64,000 nucleotides of DNA, taken from NCBI GenBank assembly GCA_963717155.1, contig OY970326.1, forward strand, positions 2,852,001 through 2,916,000, in the 5' to 3' direction. Shown here piece by piece: positions 7,852 to 16,758 of the stretch. This DNA is from G963717155 sp963717155. GTDB lineage: Bacteria; Actinomycetota; Thermoleophilia; Gaiellales; JALYLC01. A program made the position numbers and the translations under genes. Under the pieces are notes generated by a model. That model had not been told where the DNA came from and searched no databases. It saw only the letters and a list, made by a program, of their open reading frames with translations. The stretch's first letter is position 1. Every line of letters begins with the position of its first letter.

Positions 7852-8963
7852 GCCGCCTCGCCGGCCGGAGCCGCCTCGGCGCGCCGAGCGATGTGAACCC
7901 GGTAGCGGTGGAAGAGCTCGCCGCCCAGCGCGCAGAACAGGATCAGTCCCTGCAGCACGCCGACGAGCCCCGAGGGGAAGTCGGCTCCCTGCAGCGCGTA
8001 TCCGGCGTTCTGCAGCCCGCCGAGCAGGATCGCGACGATCACGACGCCCAGCGGGTTGTAGCGCGCCAGCGCCGCGACCACGATGCCGGTGTAGCCGAAG
8101 CTCGCCTGCTGCAGGCCACGCGGATCGAGCACGTGCTGGAAGTCGCCCACCTGGCTCGCGCCGCCGAGCCCCGCGCACGCGCCCGACAGGCAGAACACGA
8201 GCACGACCACGAAGCGCGTCCGTATGCCCGCGTAGCGGGCCGCTCGAGGCGAGTCGCCGATCACCTGCATCTCGAAGCCGAAACGCGTACGTGCGCGTAG
8301 GAACGTCAGCAGGATCGCGACGACGATCCCGACGAACAGGCCGAGCGGAATCGAGAGCGAGCCGAACGACACCCACGCCGGCCAGCTCGCCGAGTCGCCC
8401 AGGTTCTTGCCCTGCGGGAACGTCTTCGCCGAGAACGTGGAGAGATCGCGCCAGTACGAGTTGCTGTCGAAGATCAGGTACGTCAGGAACAGGCCTGCGA
8501 CGTAGTTCAGCATCAGCGACGTGATGATCTCGTTGGTGGACGCGTACGCCCGCAGCAGCGCCGGAATCAGCGCCCAGGCGGCTCCGGCGAGCATGCCCGC
8601 CACCGCCATGCAGGCGATCAGGACCGGCGTCGGCGCTCCTGCGAGCCAGAGGCCGATGCCCGACGCACCGATCGCGCCGAAGTACAGCTGTCCCTCGGCA
8701 CCCACGTTCCACAGGCTCATGCGGAACGCCACCGCGGCCGCGAGCCCGGTGAACACCAGCGGCGTCGCCGAGATCAGCGTCTCGCTGATCGACTCCTGCC
8801 CGACAAAGGCCGTGTCGAACAACCGCCGGTAGGTCTCGAGCGGGTTGTGCCCCGTCAGCCCCAGCACGACCGCGCCGAGCACGCCCGCCACCAGGAGCGA
8901 GCCCACGGGCACCGCCAGCGACAGCCAGCGGGGGGTGACGAGACGACGCTCGAGGCGGATCAC
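7848..8963 (-). CDS. BMP-type nucleoside/purine ABC importer, permease 1
   Basis: A 371-residue permease of the YufP/NupP type. The N-terminal region reads L-T-G-H-N-P-L-E-T-Y-R-R-L-F, followed by T-P-L-V-F-T-G-L-A-A-A-V-A-F-R-M and W-N-V-G-A-E-G-Q-L-Y-F-G, a family signature. The cytoplasmic coupling loop is F-E-M-Q-V-I-G-D-S-P-R-A-A-R-Y-A-G-I. About nine membrane segments are visible. The GTG start at 8963 overlaps the ATPase stop (GTGA), and the end overlaps the next permease by 4 bp, so translation is coupled. It has a full paralogue at 25920-27104. Confidence 0.9.
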   Translation of the reverse strand: MIRLERRLVTPRWLSLAVPVGSLLVAGVLGAVVLGLTGHNPLETYRRLFDTAFVGQESISETLISATPLVFTGLAAAVAFRMSLWNVGAEGQLYFGAIGASGIGLWLAGAPTPVLIACMAVAGMLAGAAWALIPALLRAYASTNEIITSLMLNYVAGLFLTYLIFDSNSYWRDLSTFSAKTFPQGKNLGDSASWPAWVSFGSLSIPLGLFVGIVVAILLTFLRARTRFGFEMQVIGDSPRAARYAGIRTRFVVVLVFCLSGACAGLGGASQVGDFQHVLDPRGLQQASFGYTGIVVAALARYNPLGVVIVAILLGGLQNAGYALQGADFPSGLVGVLQGLILFCALGGELFHRYRVHIARRAEAAPAGEAA

Positions 8964-10465
8964 GTTGCAACCCCCGCCATCAGCAGCCCGAGCTCTTCGA
9001 CGCGCGCGCCCTCTGCGGGAACCGTCGCCATGACGCGCCCCTCGTAGAGCACGACGATGCGATCTGCGAGGGTCATGATCTCGTCGAGGTCCTCGCTGAT
9101 CAGCAGCACGCCGACGCCGTCGGCAGCGGCCAGCCGCAGATAGCCCTGGACCGTCTCGATGCTGCCCACGTCGAGCCCGCGCGTCGGCGACGCGGCGACG
9201 AGGACGCGGGGATTGCCCTCGAACTCACGGGCGAGCACGACCTTCTGCAGGTTCCCGCCCGAGAGCAGGCGCGCGGGCGTGTCCGGCCCCGGCGCCCGCA
9301 CGTCGTAGCGCTCGATCGAACGCTGCGCGAGGGCGCGGATCTCGCCAAGGCGCAGCAGCGGTCCGCGGCACGCCGGAGGCTCGCGGTACGACTTGAGCAC
9401 CCCGTTCGCGGCGATGCTGAGGCCCGGCGACACGCCGGTTCCGAGGCGATCCTCCGGCACGTGTGCAACGCCGCGGCGGATCGCGTCGCGCGGATCGCCC
9501 GAACGGAGCTCGCGCCCCGCGACCCGCACGTGCCCGGCCGTCCGCGGGCGCAGTCCCGTGATCGCCTCGGCGAGCTCGCGCTGGCCGTTGCCAGCCACGC
9601 CGGCGACCGCCAGGATCTCGCCGGCCCGCACCTCGAGCGAGACGTCGGACAGCGCTCGCTGGCCGCGATCGCCGTCGGCCTCGAGCCCCTGCACCTGCAG
9701 CACCGGCTCGCCGATCTCGTGCTGTGTGACCTCGCGACGCGACGCGGCGACGTCGCGACCGACCATCAGCGCGGCGAGCGCTTGCGGGGTCGTCTCGGCG
9801 GTCGCGAGCGTGGCGAGCGATCGGCCGCCCCGCAGCACCGTGACGCGATCCGAGACCGCCATCACCTCGTGCAGCTTGTGCGAGATGAAGATGACGGTTC
9901 GCCCCTCGTCGGCCATCTGCCGCAGGGTCGGGAACAGCGCTGCGACCTCCTGCGGCGTCAGGACCGCCGTCGGCTCGTCGAGGATCAGGATGCGCGCGTC
10001 GCGGTGGAGCGCCTTCAGGATCTCGACGCGCTGCTGCTCGCCGACCGAGAGCTGCCAGATGCGCGCATCTGGCTGCACCGGGAGGCGGTAGCGCTCGGCG
10101 AGGGCAGCGACCTCCTGCTCGACGGCGCGCGGATGCAGCGCGAAGCTCGCCCCGGGGCCGTCGTGGTCCCCGAGCAGGACGTTCTCGGCGACGGTGAACG
10201 GCTCGACGAGGCGGAAGTGCTGGTGCACCATCGAGACGCCGGCGGCGAGCGAGTCGCGCGGCGCCGCGAACCGGACGGCCTTACCCCACAGCTCGATCGT
10301 TCCGGCATCGGGCTGGTAGAGGCCCGTGAGGATGTTCGAGAGGGTGCTCTTCCCCGCGCCGTTCTCACCGAGCAGCGCGTGCACCTCGCCGACGGCGGCC
10401 TCGAAGTCGACGGCGTCGTTCGCGAGCACGCCGGGGAAGCGCTTGCTGATACCGCGCATCGCCAC
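8960..10465 (-). CDS. BMP-type ABC importer, tandem ATP-binding protein
   Basis: A 501-residue cytoplasmic ATPase with two ABC domains in one chain. The N-half has Walker A G-E-N-G-A-G-K-S-T, M-V-H-Q-H-F, signature L-S-V-G-E-Q-Q-R-V-E-I and Walker B L-I-L-D-E-P-T-A-V-L-T. The C-half has the degenerate G-V-A-G-N-G-Q-R-E-L, signature L-S-G-G-N-L-Q-K-V and A-S-P-T-R-G-L-D-V-G. This is the usual arrangement in ribose/BMP-type importers. The start is uncertain: a GTG at 10465 and an ATG at 10459 begin just before the first domain. A CTG at 10513 overlaps the binding-protein stop as CTGA and would add 16 residues. Confidence 0.88.
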   Translation of the reverse strand: MAMRGISKRFPGVLANDAVDFEAAVGEVHALLGENGAGKSTLSNILTGLYQPDAGTIELWGKAVRFAAPRDSLAAGVSMVHQHFRLVEPFTVAENVLLGDHDGPGASFALHPRAVEQEVAALAERYRLPVQPDARIWQLSVGEQQRVEILKALHRDARILILDEPTAVLTPQEVAALFPTLRQMADEGRTVIFISHKLHEVMAVSDRVTVLRGGRSLATLATAETTPQALAALMVGRDVAASRREVTQHEIGEPVLQVQGLEADGDRGQRALSDVSLEVRAGEILAVAGVAGNGQRELAEAITGLRPRTAGHVRVAGRELRSGDPRDAIRRGVAHVPEDRLGTGVSPGLSIAANGVLKSYREPPACRGPLLRLGEIRALAQRSIERYDVRAPGPDTPARLLSGGNLQKVVLAREFEGNPRVLVAASPTRGLDVGSIETVQGYLRLAAADGVGVLLISEDLDEIMTLADRIVVLYEGRVMATVPAEGARVEELGLLMAGVAT

Positions 10466-10509
10466 CGCGGGGGCCGCACTGCCCCCCGCGGTGGCATCTG
10501 CCCGTTCGC

Positions 10510-11619
10510 TCAGGACTTGACCGTCCCGATGACGCCCTGGACGAGCCAGTTCATGGCGTACAGCTGCTTCACGGTGAGCTTCGTGCCCTTGGGCACGCGT
10601 ACCTTGCCGGCCTGATCCTTGAGGGGGCCGGCGAACTCGTAGTACTTGCCGCTCTCGATCGCCTTCATCTTCGAGGCGATCATGGCCTTCGTCTTTGCGT
10701 CCACGCCCTTCCCGAACGGCGCGAGCTTGACGAAGCCGTCCTTCAGGCTGCCGTAGTAGAACCCCGTCTTCCAGGTTCCGGCCATGGCCGCCTTGACGCG
10801 GCTCAGGTAGTACGGGCCCCAGTCGTAGACCGCTCCCGTCAGCCACGACTTCGGCGCGAACTTCTGCGCATCGGAGTCGTACCCCACCCACGGGACGCCC
10901 TGGGCCTGCGCCGCCTGTCCCGTCGCCGGGCTGTCGACGTTCTGGCCGACGACGTCGGAGCCAGCCTGGATCAGGCTCTCGGCGGCCTTCTTCTCCTTCG
11001 TCGGGTCGAACCACGAGTTCGTCCAGACGAGCCGCACCTTCGCGCCGGGATGCGCCGTCTGCACGCCAAGCGTGAACGCGTTGGCATGCCGGATCACCTC
11101 GGGAATCGCGAACGGCACCACGTAGCCGACATCGCCGTTCTTGCTCGCCGCACCGGCCGCGATGCCAGACAGGTAGATGCCGTCCTCGCCCGCGCCGTAG
11201 TACTCAGCAAGATTCTTGGACTGCGCCGTCCCCGTCGCTTGCTCGAACAGGACGTCGGGATGCTTCTTCGCCTCCGCCACCATCGCATCCTGGTACCCGA
11301 ACGACGTCGCGAAGATGATCTTGTTGCCGTCGCGGACGAGCTGCTCGATGACCTGGGCCACCTGCGGCCCCTCGGGGACGTTCTCCTTGAACGTGGTCTG
11401 CACCTTGCTTCCGAGCGCCTTCTGGACGTACAGACGTCCCTGATCGTGCGCCTGCGACCAGCCGCCGTCGTTGTGCGGCCCCACGTAGATCCACGCCGCT
11501 TTGAACGCCGCCGTGCTCTTCGCCGGGCTGGCGCTCGCCACACTTGTGCCGACCGCAGCCGCAACGATCGCAGCCGGTAGCAGCAAGGCGAGTGCTGCCC
11601 TGGTTCGCTTCGTCTCCAT
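10510..11619 (-). CDS. BMP-family substrate-binding protein
   Basis: A 369-residue extracytoplasmic solute-binding protein (Bmp/PnrA-like). Residues 1-31 form a Sec signal; no lipobox cysteine is visible, unlike most BMP lipoproteins. Mature-part signatures include W-I-Y-V-G-P-H-N-D-G-G-W-S-Q-A-H, F-A-T-S-F-G-Y-Q-D-A-M, G-I-Y-L-S-G-I-A-A-G, and W-V-G-Y-D-S-D-A-Q-K near the hinge. The ATG at 11619 is preceded by AGGAGGAC. It is the first gene of a leftward operon with ATPase, two permeases and a propeller. It diverges from the xanthine dehydrogenase operon, which supports a purine or nucleoside ligand. Confidence 0.9.
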   Translation of the reverse strand: METKRTRAALALLLPAAIVAAAVGTSVASASPAKSTAAFKAAWIYVGPHNDGGWSQAHDQGRLYVQKALGSKVQTTFKENVPEGPQVAQVIEQLVRDGNKIIFATSFGYQDAMVAEAKKHPDVLFEQATGTAQSKNLAEYYGAGEDGIYLSGIAAGAASKNGDVGYVVPFAIPEVIRHANAFTLGVQTAHPGAKVRLVWTNSWFDPTKEKKAAESLIQAGSDVVGQNVDSPATGQAAQAQGVPWVGYDSDAQKFAPKSWLTGAVYDWGPYYLSRVKAAMAGTWKTGFYYGSLKDGFVKLAPFGKGVDAKTKAMIASKMKAIESGKYYEFAGPLKDQAGKVRVPKGTKLTVKQLYAMNWLVQGVIGTVKS

Positions 11620-11663
11620 AGTCCTCCTATCGATGGCCGCCCCACCCCTGGGCTCGTGGTCCG

Positions 11664-11692
11664 ACTCTACGGCTCAGCACAGACGTGGTCAA
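11664..11692 (-). promoter_or_regulatory. Predicted sigma70-type promoter for the leftward ABC operon
   Basis: On the minus strand, TTGACC (11692-11687) and TAGAGT (11669-11664) are separated by exactly 17 bp, upstream of the strong ribosome site of the binding protein. It lies in the 115-bp divergent region shared with the xanthine dehydrogenase operon. A purine-responsive regulator could act on both sides from here, but no regulator gene is adjacent. Confidence 0.55.
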
Positions 11693-11734
11693 CGCAACGC
11701 TCTACCATCACTGGATGACGTCGCCGCGGAACGG

Positions 11735-12619
11735 GTGTTAGGCGTGCAGGTGCTGCGCCCGCGAGACCTCGAGGAGGCGCTTGCGATGCGCCGCGATCAG
11801 GCGTGCCTGCCGCTCGCCGGCGGTACCGACGTAATGGTCGAGCTCAACTTCGACCGGCACCGGCCCGAGGCGATCCTCGACCTCACCGGGGTCGCCGAGC
11901 TCCGCGAGTCGGCCCGCGTCGGCGACGATCTGCGCATCGGCGCCGGCGCGACCTACGTCCAGCTCATGCGCGACCACTCGGAGTCGTTCCCCGGCCTCAC
12001 GCTCGCAGCGCGCACGGTCGGCTCGCCGCAGATCCGGAACCGGGGCACGATCGGCGGCAACCTCGGGGCCGCCTCGCCGGCAGGCGACTGTCACCCGGCG
12101 CTGCTCGCCGCCGGCGCCGAGATCGAGCTGCGCTCCGCCGACGCGGGCACGCGCCGCGTGCCGGCGTCGGGGTTCTTCCTCGGCCCGAAGCGCAGCGTGC
12201 TTCAGCCCGACGAGCTGATCACCGCGGTCCACGTGAGGACGGCGCGGGGGCCGCAGCAGTTCGCCAAGGTCGGGACGCGCAATGCGATGGTGATCGCCGT
12301 CTGCTCGTTCGCGATCGCGCTCGATCCGGCGTCGCGACGCGTCGGCACCGGGATCGGCTCGGCAGGGCCGACGCCGCTGCAGGCGCCCGAGGCCGAGCGC
12401 TTCCTCGAGGGCGCACTCGACGAGGCTGACGCCTGGGGAGACGGCGGTGGTCTGCCCGAGGCAATCGTCGAGCGCTTCGGCGAGCTCGCCTCGGCTGCGG
12501 CGACGCCGATCGACGACGTGCGTGGAAGCGCGGCCTACCGCCGCCACGCGCTCGACGTGCTCGCGCAGCGGACGCTGCGCTGGTCGCTTGCCGGTCTGGA
12601 GCGGGCGCGTGCTGCTTAG
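11735..12619 (+). CDS. Xanthine dehydrogenase FAD-binding subunit
   Basis: The FAD subunit of a molybdenum hydroxylase oxidising hypoxanthine and xanthine to urate; it passes electrons from the Fe-S subunit to NAD. FAD-binding motifs are P-L-A-G-G-T-D-V-M-V-E-L (near residue 25) and T-I-G-G-N-L-G-A-A-S-P-A-G-D (near 105). R-T-V-G-S-P-Q-I-R-N-R-G precedes the latter, as expected. The C-terminal CO_deh_flav_C region follows. Start: GTG at 11735 gives 294 residues; GTG at 11744 (beginning V-Q-V-L-R-P-R-D) is equally possible, and neither has a clear ribosome site. First gene of the rightward purine operon; its stop overlaps the Fe-S gene start by 11 bp. Confidence 0.9.
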   Translation: MLGVQVLRPRDLEEALAMRRDQACLPLAGGTDVMVELNFDRHRPEAILDLTGVAELRESARVGDDLRIGAGATYVQLMRDHSESFPGLTLAARTVGSPQIRNRGTIGGNLGAASPAGDCHPALLAAGAEIELRSADAGTRRVPASGFFLGPKRSVLQPDELITAVHVRTARGPQQFAKVGTRNAMVIAVCSFAIALDPASRRVGTGIGSAGPTPLQAPEAERFLEGALDEADAWGDGGGLPEAIVERFGELASAAATPIDDVRGSAAYRRHALDVLAQRTLRWSLAGLERARAA

Positions 12620-13079
12620 CACGACGGTAAATGGCGAGGTCATGGTCGTCGACGGCGTCTGGGAGGGCGAGAGCCTGCTCTACGTGCTGCGCGAGCGCCT
12701 CGGCCTGCCTGGCTCGAAGAACGCCTGCGAGCAGGGCGAGTGCGGCTCGTGCTCGATCTACCTCGACGGCGTGCTCGTGTGCGCCTGCCTGGTGCTCGCG
12801 GCACAGGCCGAGGGCCGCGAGATCGTGACGGTCGAGGGCCTCGCGACCGACGGCGAGCTGCATCCCGTGCAGTCGGCGTTCCTCGACGCCGGCGCCGTCC
12901 AGTGCGGATTCTGCACGCCGGGGCTGATCGTGACGACACACGAGCTGCTGTCGCGCTCGCCGGATCCGGGCGACTCCGAGATACGCGAGGCGCTGGCCGG
13001 GAACCTGTGCCGCTGCACCGGGTACGAGAAGATCCTCGACGCGGTGCATCTCGCTGCCGAGCGCATGAGCCGGGCATGA
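12609..13079 (+). CDS. Xanthine dehydrogenase 2Fe-2S subunit
   Basis: A 156-residue electron-transfer subunit with two [2Fe-2S] clusters. The plant-ferredoxin-type cluster ligands are in N-A-C-E-Q-G-E-C-G-S-C (residues 38-48) plus a downstream Cys near 60. The second, all-helical cluster uses C-G-F-C-T-P-G and N-L-C-R-C-T-G-Y. The GTG start at 12609 overlaps the FAD gene, and the ATGA at the end overlaps the amidohydrolase gene. It forms the dehydrogenase together with the neighbouring FAD and molybdopterin subunits; placing the amidohydrolase between this subunit and the Mo subunit is a mild oddity of gene order. Confidence 0.93.
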   Translation: MLLSTTVNGEVMVVDGVWEGESLLYVLRERLGLPGSKNACEQGECGSCSIYLDGVLVCACLVLAAQAEGREIVTVEGLATDGELHPVQSAFLDAGAVQCGFCTPGLIVTTHELLSRSPDPGDSEIREALAGNLCRCTGYEKILDAVHLAAERMSRA

Positions 13080-14452
13080 GCGAACGCATCGTGATCGACG
13101 GCTGCGCGATCGCGACGGTCGACGACGAGGGACGGGAGTACGCGAGCGGCCATCTCGTGCTCGAGGACGGCCGGATCGTCGCGCTGGGCGCAGGTCCCGC
13201 GCCCGAGGGCGAGGCGGACCGGCGCATCAGCGGTGAAGGGCTGCTCGCGACGCCCGGGCTGATCAACTGCCACCACCACCTCTACCAGTGGGCGACGCGC
13301 GGGCTCGCCCAGGACGAGGGACTGTTCGGCTGGCTCGTGGCGCTGTACCCGATCTGGGCGCAGATCGACGCTGCGGTGCAGGGCGCCGCCGCGAACGCGG
13401 GCCTCGCCGCGCTTGCGCTGTCGGGCTGCTCGACGAGCACGGACCACCACTATCTCTTCCCGCACGACGCCGGCGACCTCCTGGCGATCGAGGTCGACGC
13501 CGCGCACGTGCTCGGCGTTCGCTTCCATCCATGCCGTGGGTCGATGGATCTCGGCCGGTCGCAGGGCGGCCTGCCCCCGGACGAGGTCGTCGAGGACCGC
13601 GACGCCATCCTCGAGGCGACGAACCAGGCGATCGACCGCTACCACGACACCGCTCCAGGCGCGATGAGCCGGATCGCCGTGGCCCCCTGCTCGCCGTTCT
13701 CGGTGACCGAGGGGCTGATGACCGAGTCCGCGGCGCTCGCACGCCAACGCGGCGTACGGCTGCACACGCACCTCGCCGAGACGCTCGACGAGGAGCGGTT
13801 CTGCCAGGAACGCTTCGGGTGCCGCCCTGTCGAGTACCTCGAACGCCTCGGCTGGCTCGGCGAGGACGTCTGGCTCGCGCACTGCATCCACATCGACGCA
13901 TCCGAGATCGGACGCTTCGCCGCCACCGGCACGGGAGTCGCGCACTGCCCGAGCTCGAACGCGCGTCTGGGAGCCGGCATGGCGCCGGTGGTCGACCTGT
14001 TGCGCGCGGGCGCGGCAGTCGGGCTCGGGGTCGACGGAGCGGCCTCGAACGAGGCGGGAGAGCTGGCGGGCGAGCTGCGGCAGGCTCTTCTCGTCGCGCG
14101 GCTACGCGGCGGTGCGCAGGCACTGAGCGCCCGCGAGTCACTCGCGCTGGGGACGATCCACGGTGCCCGCTGCCTCGGGCGCGCCGATGAGATCGGATCG
14201 CTCGAGGTGGGCAAGCGCGCCGACATCGCGCTCTGGCGCGTCGAGGACGTGTGGCATGCCGGGATCGACGATCCGGTGGCCGCACTCGTGTTCGGCGCCG
14301 CCTCGCGCGTGCACATGCTGATAGTCGAGGGCCGCGTCGTCGTCGAGGACTCCGAGCTTCGCACCGGGTCCGAGCAGGCGATCGCCCGCGACATGCGCGC
14401 ACAGAGCGCCCGGCTCGCCGAACGGGCCCGGCGCGCCGGAGTCGCCGTATGA
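13076..14452 (+). CDS. 8-oxoguanine/guanine deaminase-like amidohydrolase
   Basis: A 458-residue metal-dependent deaminase of the ATZ/TRZ (COG0402) branch. Metal ligands are visible as N-C-H-H-H-L-Y-Q (residues 65-71), H-T-H-L-A-E-T, W-L-A-H-C-I-H and G-V-D-G-A-A-S-N. The stretch D-E-G-L-F-G-W-L-V-A-L-Y-P-I-W-A is typical of the 8-oxoguanine deaminase subgroup as I know it. In this operon it would feed guanine or 8-oxoguanine as xanthine or urate into the pathway. It is sandwiched between xanthine dehydrogenase subunits with 4-bp overlaps on both sides. Guanine deaminase or another aminopurine/triazine hydrolase activity remains possible. Confidence 0.85.
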   Translation: MSERIVIDGCAIATVDDEGREYASGHLVLEDGRIVALGAGPAPEGEADRRISGEGLLATPGLINCHHHLYQWATRGLAQDEGLFGWLVALYPIWAQIDAAVQGAAANAGLAALALSGCSTSTDHHYLFPHDAGDLLAIEVDAAHVLGVRFHPCRGSMDLGRSQGGLPPDEVVEDRDAILEATNQAIDRYHDTAPGAMSRIAVAPCSPFSVTEGLMTESAALARQRGVRLHTHLAETLDEERFCQERFGCRPVEYLERLGWLGEDVWLAHCIHIDASEIGRFAATGTGVAHCPSSNARLGAGMAPVVDLLRAGAAVGLGVDGAASNEAGELAGELRQALLVARLRGGAQALSARESLALGTIHGARCLGRADEIGSLEVGKRADIALWRVEDVWHAGIDDPVAALVFGAASRVHMLIVEGRVVVEDSELRTGSEQAIARDMRAQSARLAERARRAGVAV

Positions 14453-16758
14453 GCACCACTGAGACCACGCCGCTCGAACGACCGGCTCCGACGACGGACG
14501 GCGGCATCGGGGAGAGCGTCCTGCGGCCGGACGGCACGCTCAAGGTGCAGGGGCAGTTCGCGTACTCGTCCGACCTGCAGGCCGAGCACATGCTGTGGGG
14601 CGCCACGGTCCGGAGCCCCCACCCCCACGCCCGCATCCTCTCGATCGATATCGCGGGAGCGCTCGCGGCGCCCGGGGTCGCGGCCGTCCTGACCCACGAG
14701 GACGTGCCCGGTCGCAAGACCTACGGGGTCGAGCACCCGGATCAGCCGGTGCTCGCGATCGACGAGGTGCGCTACCAGGGCGAGCCCGTGGCGATCGTGG
14801 CCGCCGACCATCCCGAGACGGCGAGGCGCGCAGCCGCGCTGGTCGAGGTCGAGTACGAGGAGCTCCCCGTCGTCGACGACGCGGAACGCGCGATGCTGCC
14901 CGACTCCCCTGCGCTGCACCCAGGGGGCAACCTGCTGCGTTACGTCCGCATCCGCCACGGCGACGTCGACGGCGCGCAGGCCGACGTCGTCGTGAAGGGC
15001 GAGTACGAGGTCGGGATGCAGGACCAGGCGTTCCTCGGCCCCGAGTCGGGGCTTGCCGTGCCCGACGGCGAGGGCGGCGTCGACCTGTACATCGCCACGC
15101 AGTGGCTGCACATCGACCGCGACCAGCTCGCGGCGAGCCTCGACCTGCCGCCCGAGCGCGTGCGCATCACGCTCGCCGGTGTGGGAGGCGCCTTCGGGGC
15201 GCGCGAGGATCTCTCCATGCAGATCCACGCCTGCCTGCTCGCGCTGCACACCGGTCGGCCGGTGAAGCTCGTGTACGGCCGCGAGGAGTCGTTCTTCGGG
15301 CACGTCCACCGCCACCCGGCGCGCATGCGGTACGAGCACGGCGCAACGCGGGACGGCGAGCTGGTCTTCGTCCGGGCACGGATCGTGCTGGACGGCGGAG
15401 CCTACGCGTCGAGCTCGGGGGCGGTCGTGGCGAACGCAGCCTGCTTCGCCGTCGGGCCGTACATCTGCCCGAACGCGTCGATCGACAGCTACGTCGTGTA
15501 CACCGACAACCCGCCCTGCGGCGCGATGCGCGGGTTCGGCGCCGTGCAGACGTGCTTCGCGTACGAGTCGCAGATGGACAGGCTCGCGGCCGAGCTCGGG
15601 CTCGATCCGGTCGAGCTGCGGCTGAGGAACGCGATGGTCGAGGGGTCGCGCCTTCCGACCGGCCAGGCGGTCGAGGGTCCGACGCCCGTCGGCGAGCTGC
15701 TCGAACGACTGCAGGCGATGCCGCTGCCGGGCGATCCGCCTGCCGAGCGCCCCGACGTGATGCAGCTTCCGGGCGGTGCCGGGAACGTGACCCACGGCGA
15801 GGGCGTCCGCCGGGGCGTCGGGTACGCCGTCGGGTTCAAGAACCTCGGCTTCTCGGAGGGCTTCGACGACTACTCGACGGCCCGTGTCCGCCTCTCGATC
15901 GTGGCAGGCGAGCCACAGGTCGAGGTGCATACCGCGGCTGCGGAGGTCGGCCAGGGCCTCGTCACCATCGAGGGCCAGATCGCGCGCACCGAGCTCGGGG
16001 TGCAGCGCGTCGTCGTCGTGCCCGCGGACACCGCCGTCGGCTCGGCCGGCTCCTCGTCGGCCTCGCGCCAGACGTGGATGACGGGCGGCGCGGTCAAGTT
16101 CGCGTGCGACGCCATCCGCGACCGCGTGTTCGGTCTCGCGACGCTGGAGCTCGGCGAAGGCGAGCTCGAGCTGGCCGGCGGCGAGGTGCGACGCGTGGAC
16201 GGGTCGGGGCGCGTCGGTCTCGCCGTGCTGCTCGGCGAGACCTCGATCGAGGAGACGTTCGAACACCACCATCGGCCAACGAGCCCGCTCGATCCCGAGA
16301 CGGGCCAGGGAGACGCGCACCTGGCCTACGCCTACTCCGCCCACCGAGCCGTGGTCGACGTCGACTGCGAGCTCGGGCTCGTCAAGGTGGTCGAGCTCGC
16401 AACGGTCCAGGACGTCGGGCGCGCGCTCAACCCGCAGGCGGTCGAGGGACAGATCGAGGGCGGGACGGCGCAGGGACTCGGCCTCGCGCTGATGGAGGAG
16501 ATCCTCGTCTCGGGCGCGCGCCTGCGGAACCCCTCGTTCACCGACTACCTGATTCCGACCATCCTGGACATGCCGCCCGTGCGCATGCAGGTGCTCGAGC
16601 TCGGCGACCCGCTGGCGCCGTACGGCGCCAAGGGCGTCGGCGAGCCGCCGACCATCTCGTCGACGCCTGCGGTGGTGAGCGCCGTGCGCGACGCAACCGG
16701 ACGGGCGCTCGTGCGCGTGCCGATCCGACCCGACGACATCGTCCTCGGCGGGCGCTGA
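14449..16758 (+). CDS. Xanthine dehydrogenase molybdopterin-binding subunit
   Basis: The catalytic Mo-cofactor subunit, 769 residues. The N-terminal aldehyde-oxidase a/b-hammerhead domain runs from about residue 20 to 125 (L-R-P-D-G-T-L-K-V-Q-G-Q-F-A-Y-S-S-D). Mo-binding segments are G-V-G-G-A-F-G-A-R-E-D, P-C-G-A-M-R-G-F-G-A-V-Q, A-E-V-G-Q-G and G-S-A-G-S-S-S-A-S-R-Q. The catalytic Glu lies in Y-G-A-K-G-V-G-E-P-P near the C-terminus. Overlaps the deaminase gene by 4 bp and the adenine deaminase ATG by 1 bp (TGATG). The family also includes other hydroxylases, but the uricase-containing operon makes hypoxanthine/xanthine the likely substrate. Confidence 0.93.
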   Translation: MSTTETTPLERPAPTTDGGIGESVLRPDGTLKVQGQFAYSSDLQAEHMLWGATVRSPHPHARILSIDIAGALAAPGVAAVLTHEDVPGRKTYGVEHPDQPVLAIDEVRYQGEPVAIVAADHPETARRAAALVEVEYEELPVVDDAERAMLPDSPALHPGGNLLRYVRIRHGDVDGAQADVVVKGEYEVGMQDQAFLGPESGLAVPDGEGGVDLYIATQWLHIDRDQLAASLDLPPERVRITLAGVGGAFGAREDLSMQIHACLLALHTGRPVKLVYGREESFFGHVHRHPARMRYEHGATRDGELVFVRARIVLDGGAYASSSGAVVANAACFAVGPYICPNASIDSYVVYTDNPPCGAMRGFGAVQTCFAYESQMDRLAAELGLDPVELRLRNAMVEGSRLPTGQAVEGPTPVGELLERLQAMPLPGDPPAERPDVMQLPGGAGNVTHGEGVRRGVGYAVGFKNLGFSEGFDDYSTARVRLSIVAGEPQVEVHTAAAEVGQGLVTIEGQIARTELGVQRVVVVPADTAVGSAGSSSASRQTWMTGGAVKFACDAIRDRVFGLATLELGEGELELAGGEVRRVDGSGRVGLAVLLGETSIEETFEHHHRPTSPLDPETGQGDAHLAYAYSAHRAVVDVDCELGLVKVVELATVQDVGRALNPQAVEGQIEGGTAQGLGLALMEEILVSGARLRNPSFTDYLIPTILDMPPVRMQVLELGDPLAPYGAKGVGEPPTISSTPAVVSAVRDATGRALVRVPIRPDDIVLGGR

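Noticed and set aside
11501..11734. N-terminal extension of the XDH FAD subunit back to 11501
   Set aside because: It would run through the divergent promoter and into the signal peptide region of the binding protein; the FAD domain begins just after 11735.
14595..16757. Long open frame upstream of and continuous with the adenine deaminase frame
   Set aside because: It is an Arg/Gly-rich shadow of the XDH molybdopterin gene in another frame; the deaminase starts at the ATG at 16758.
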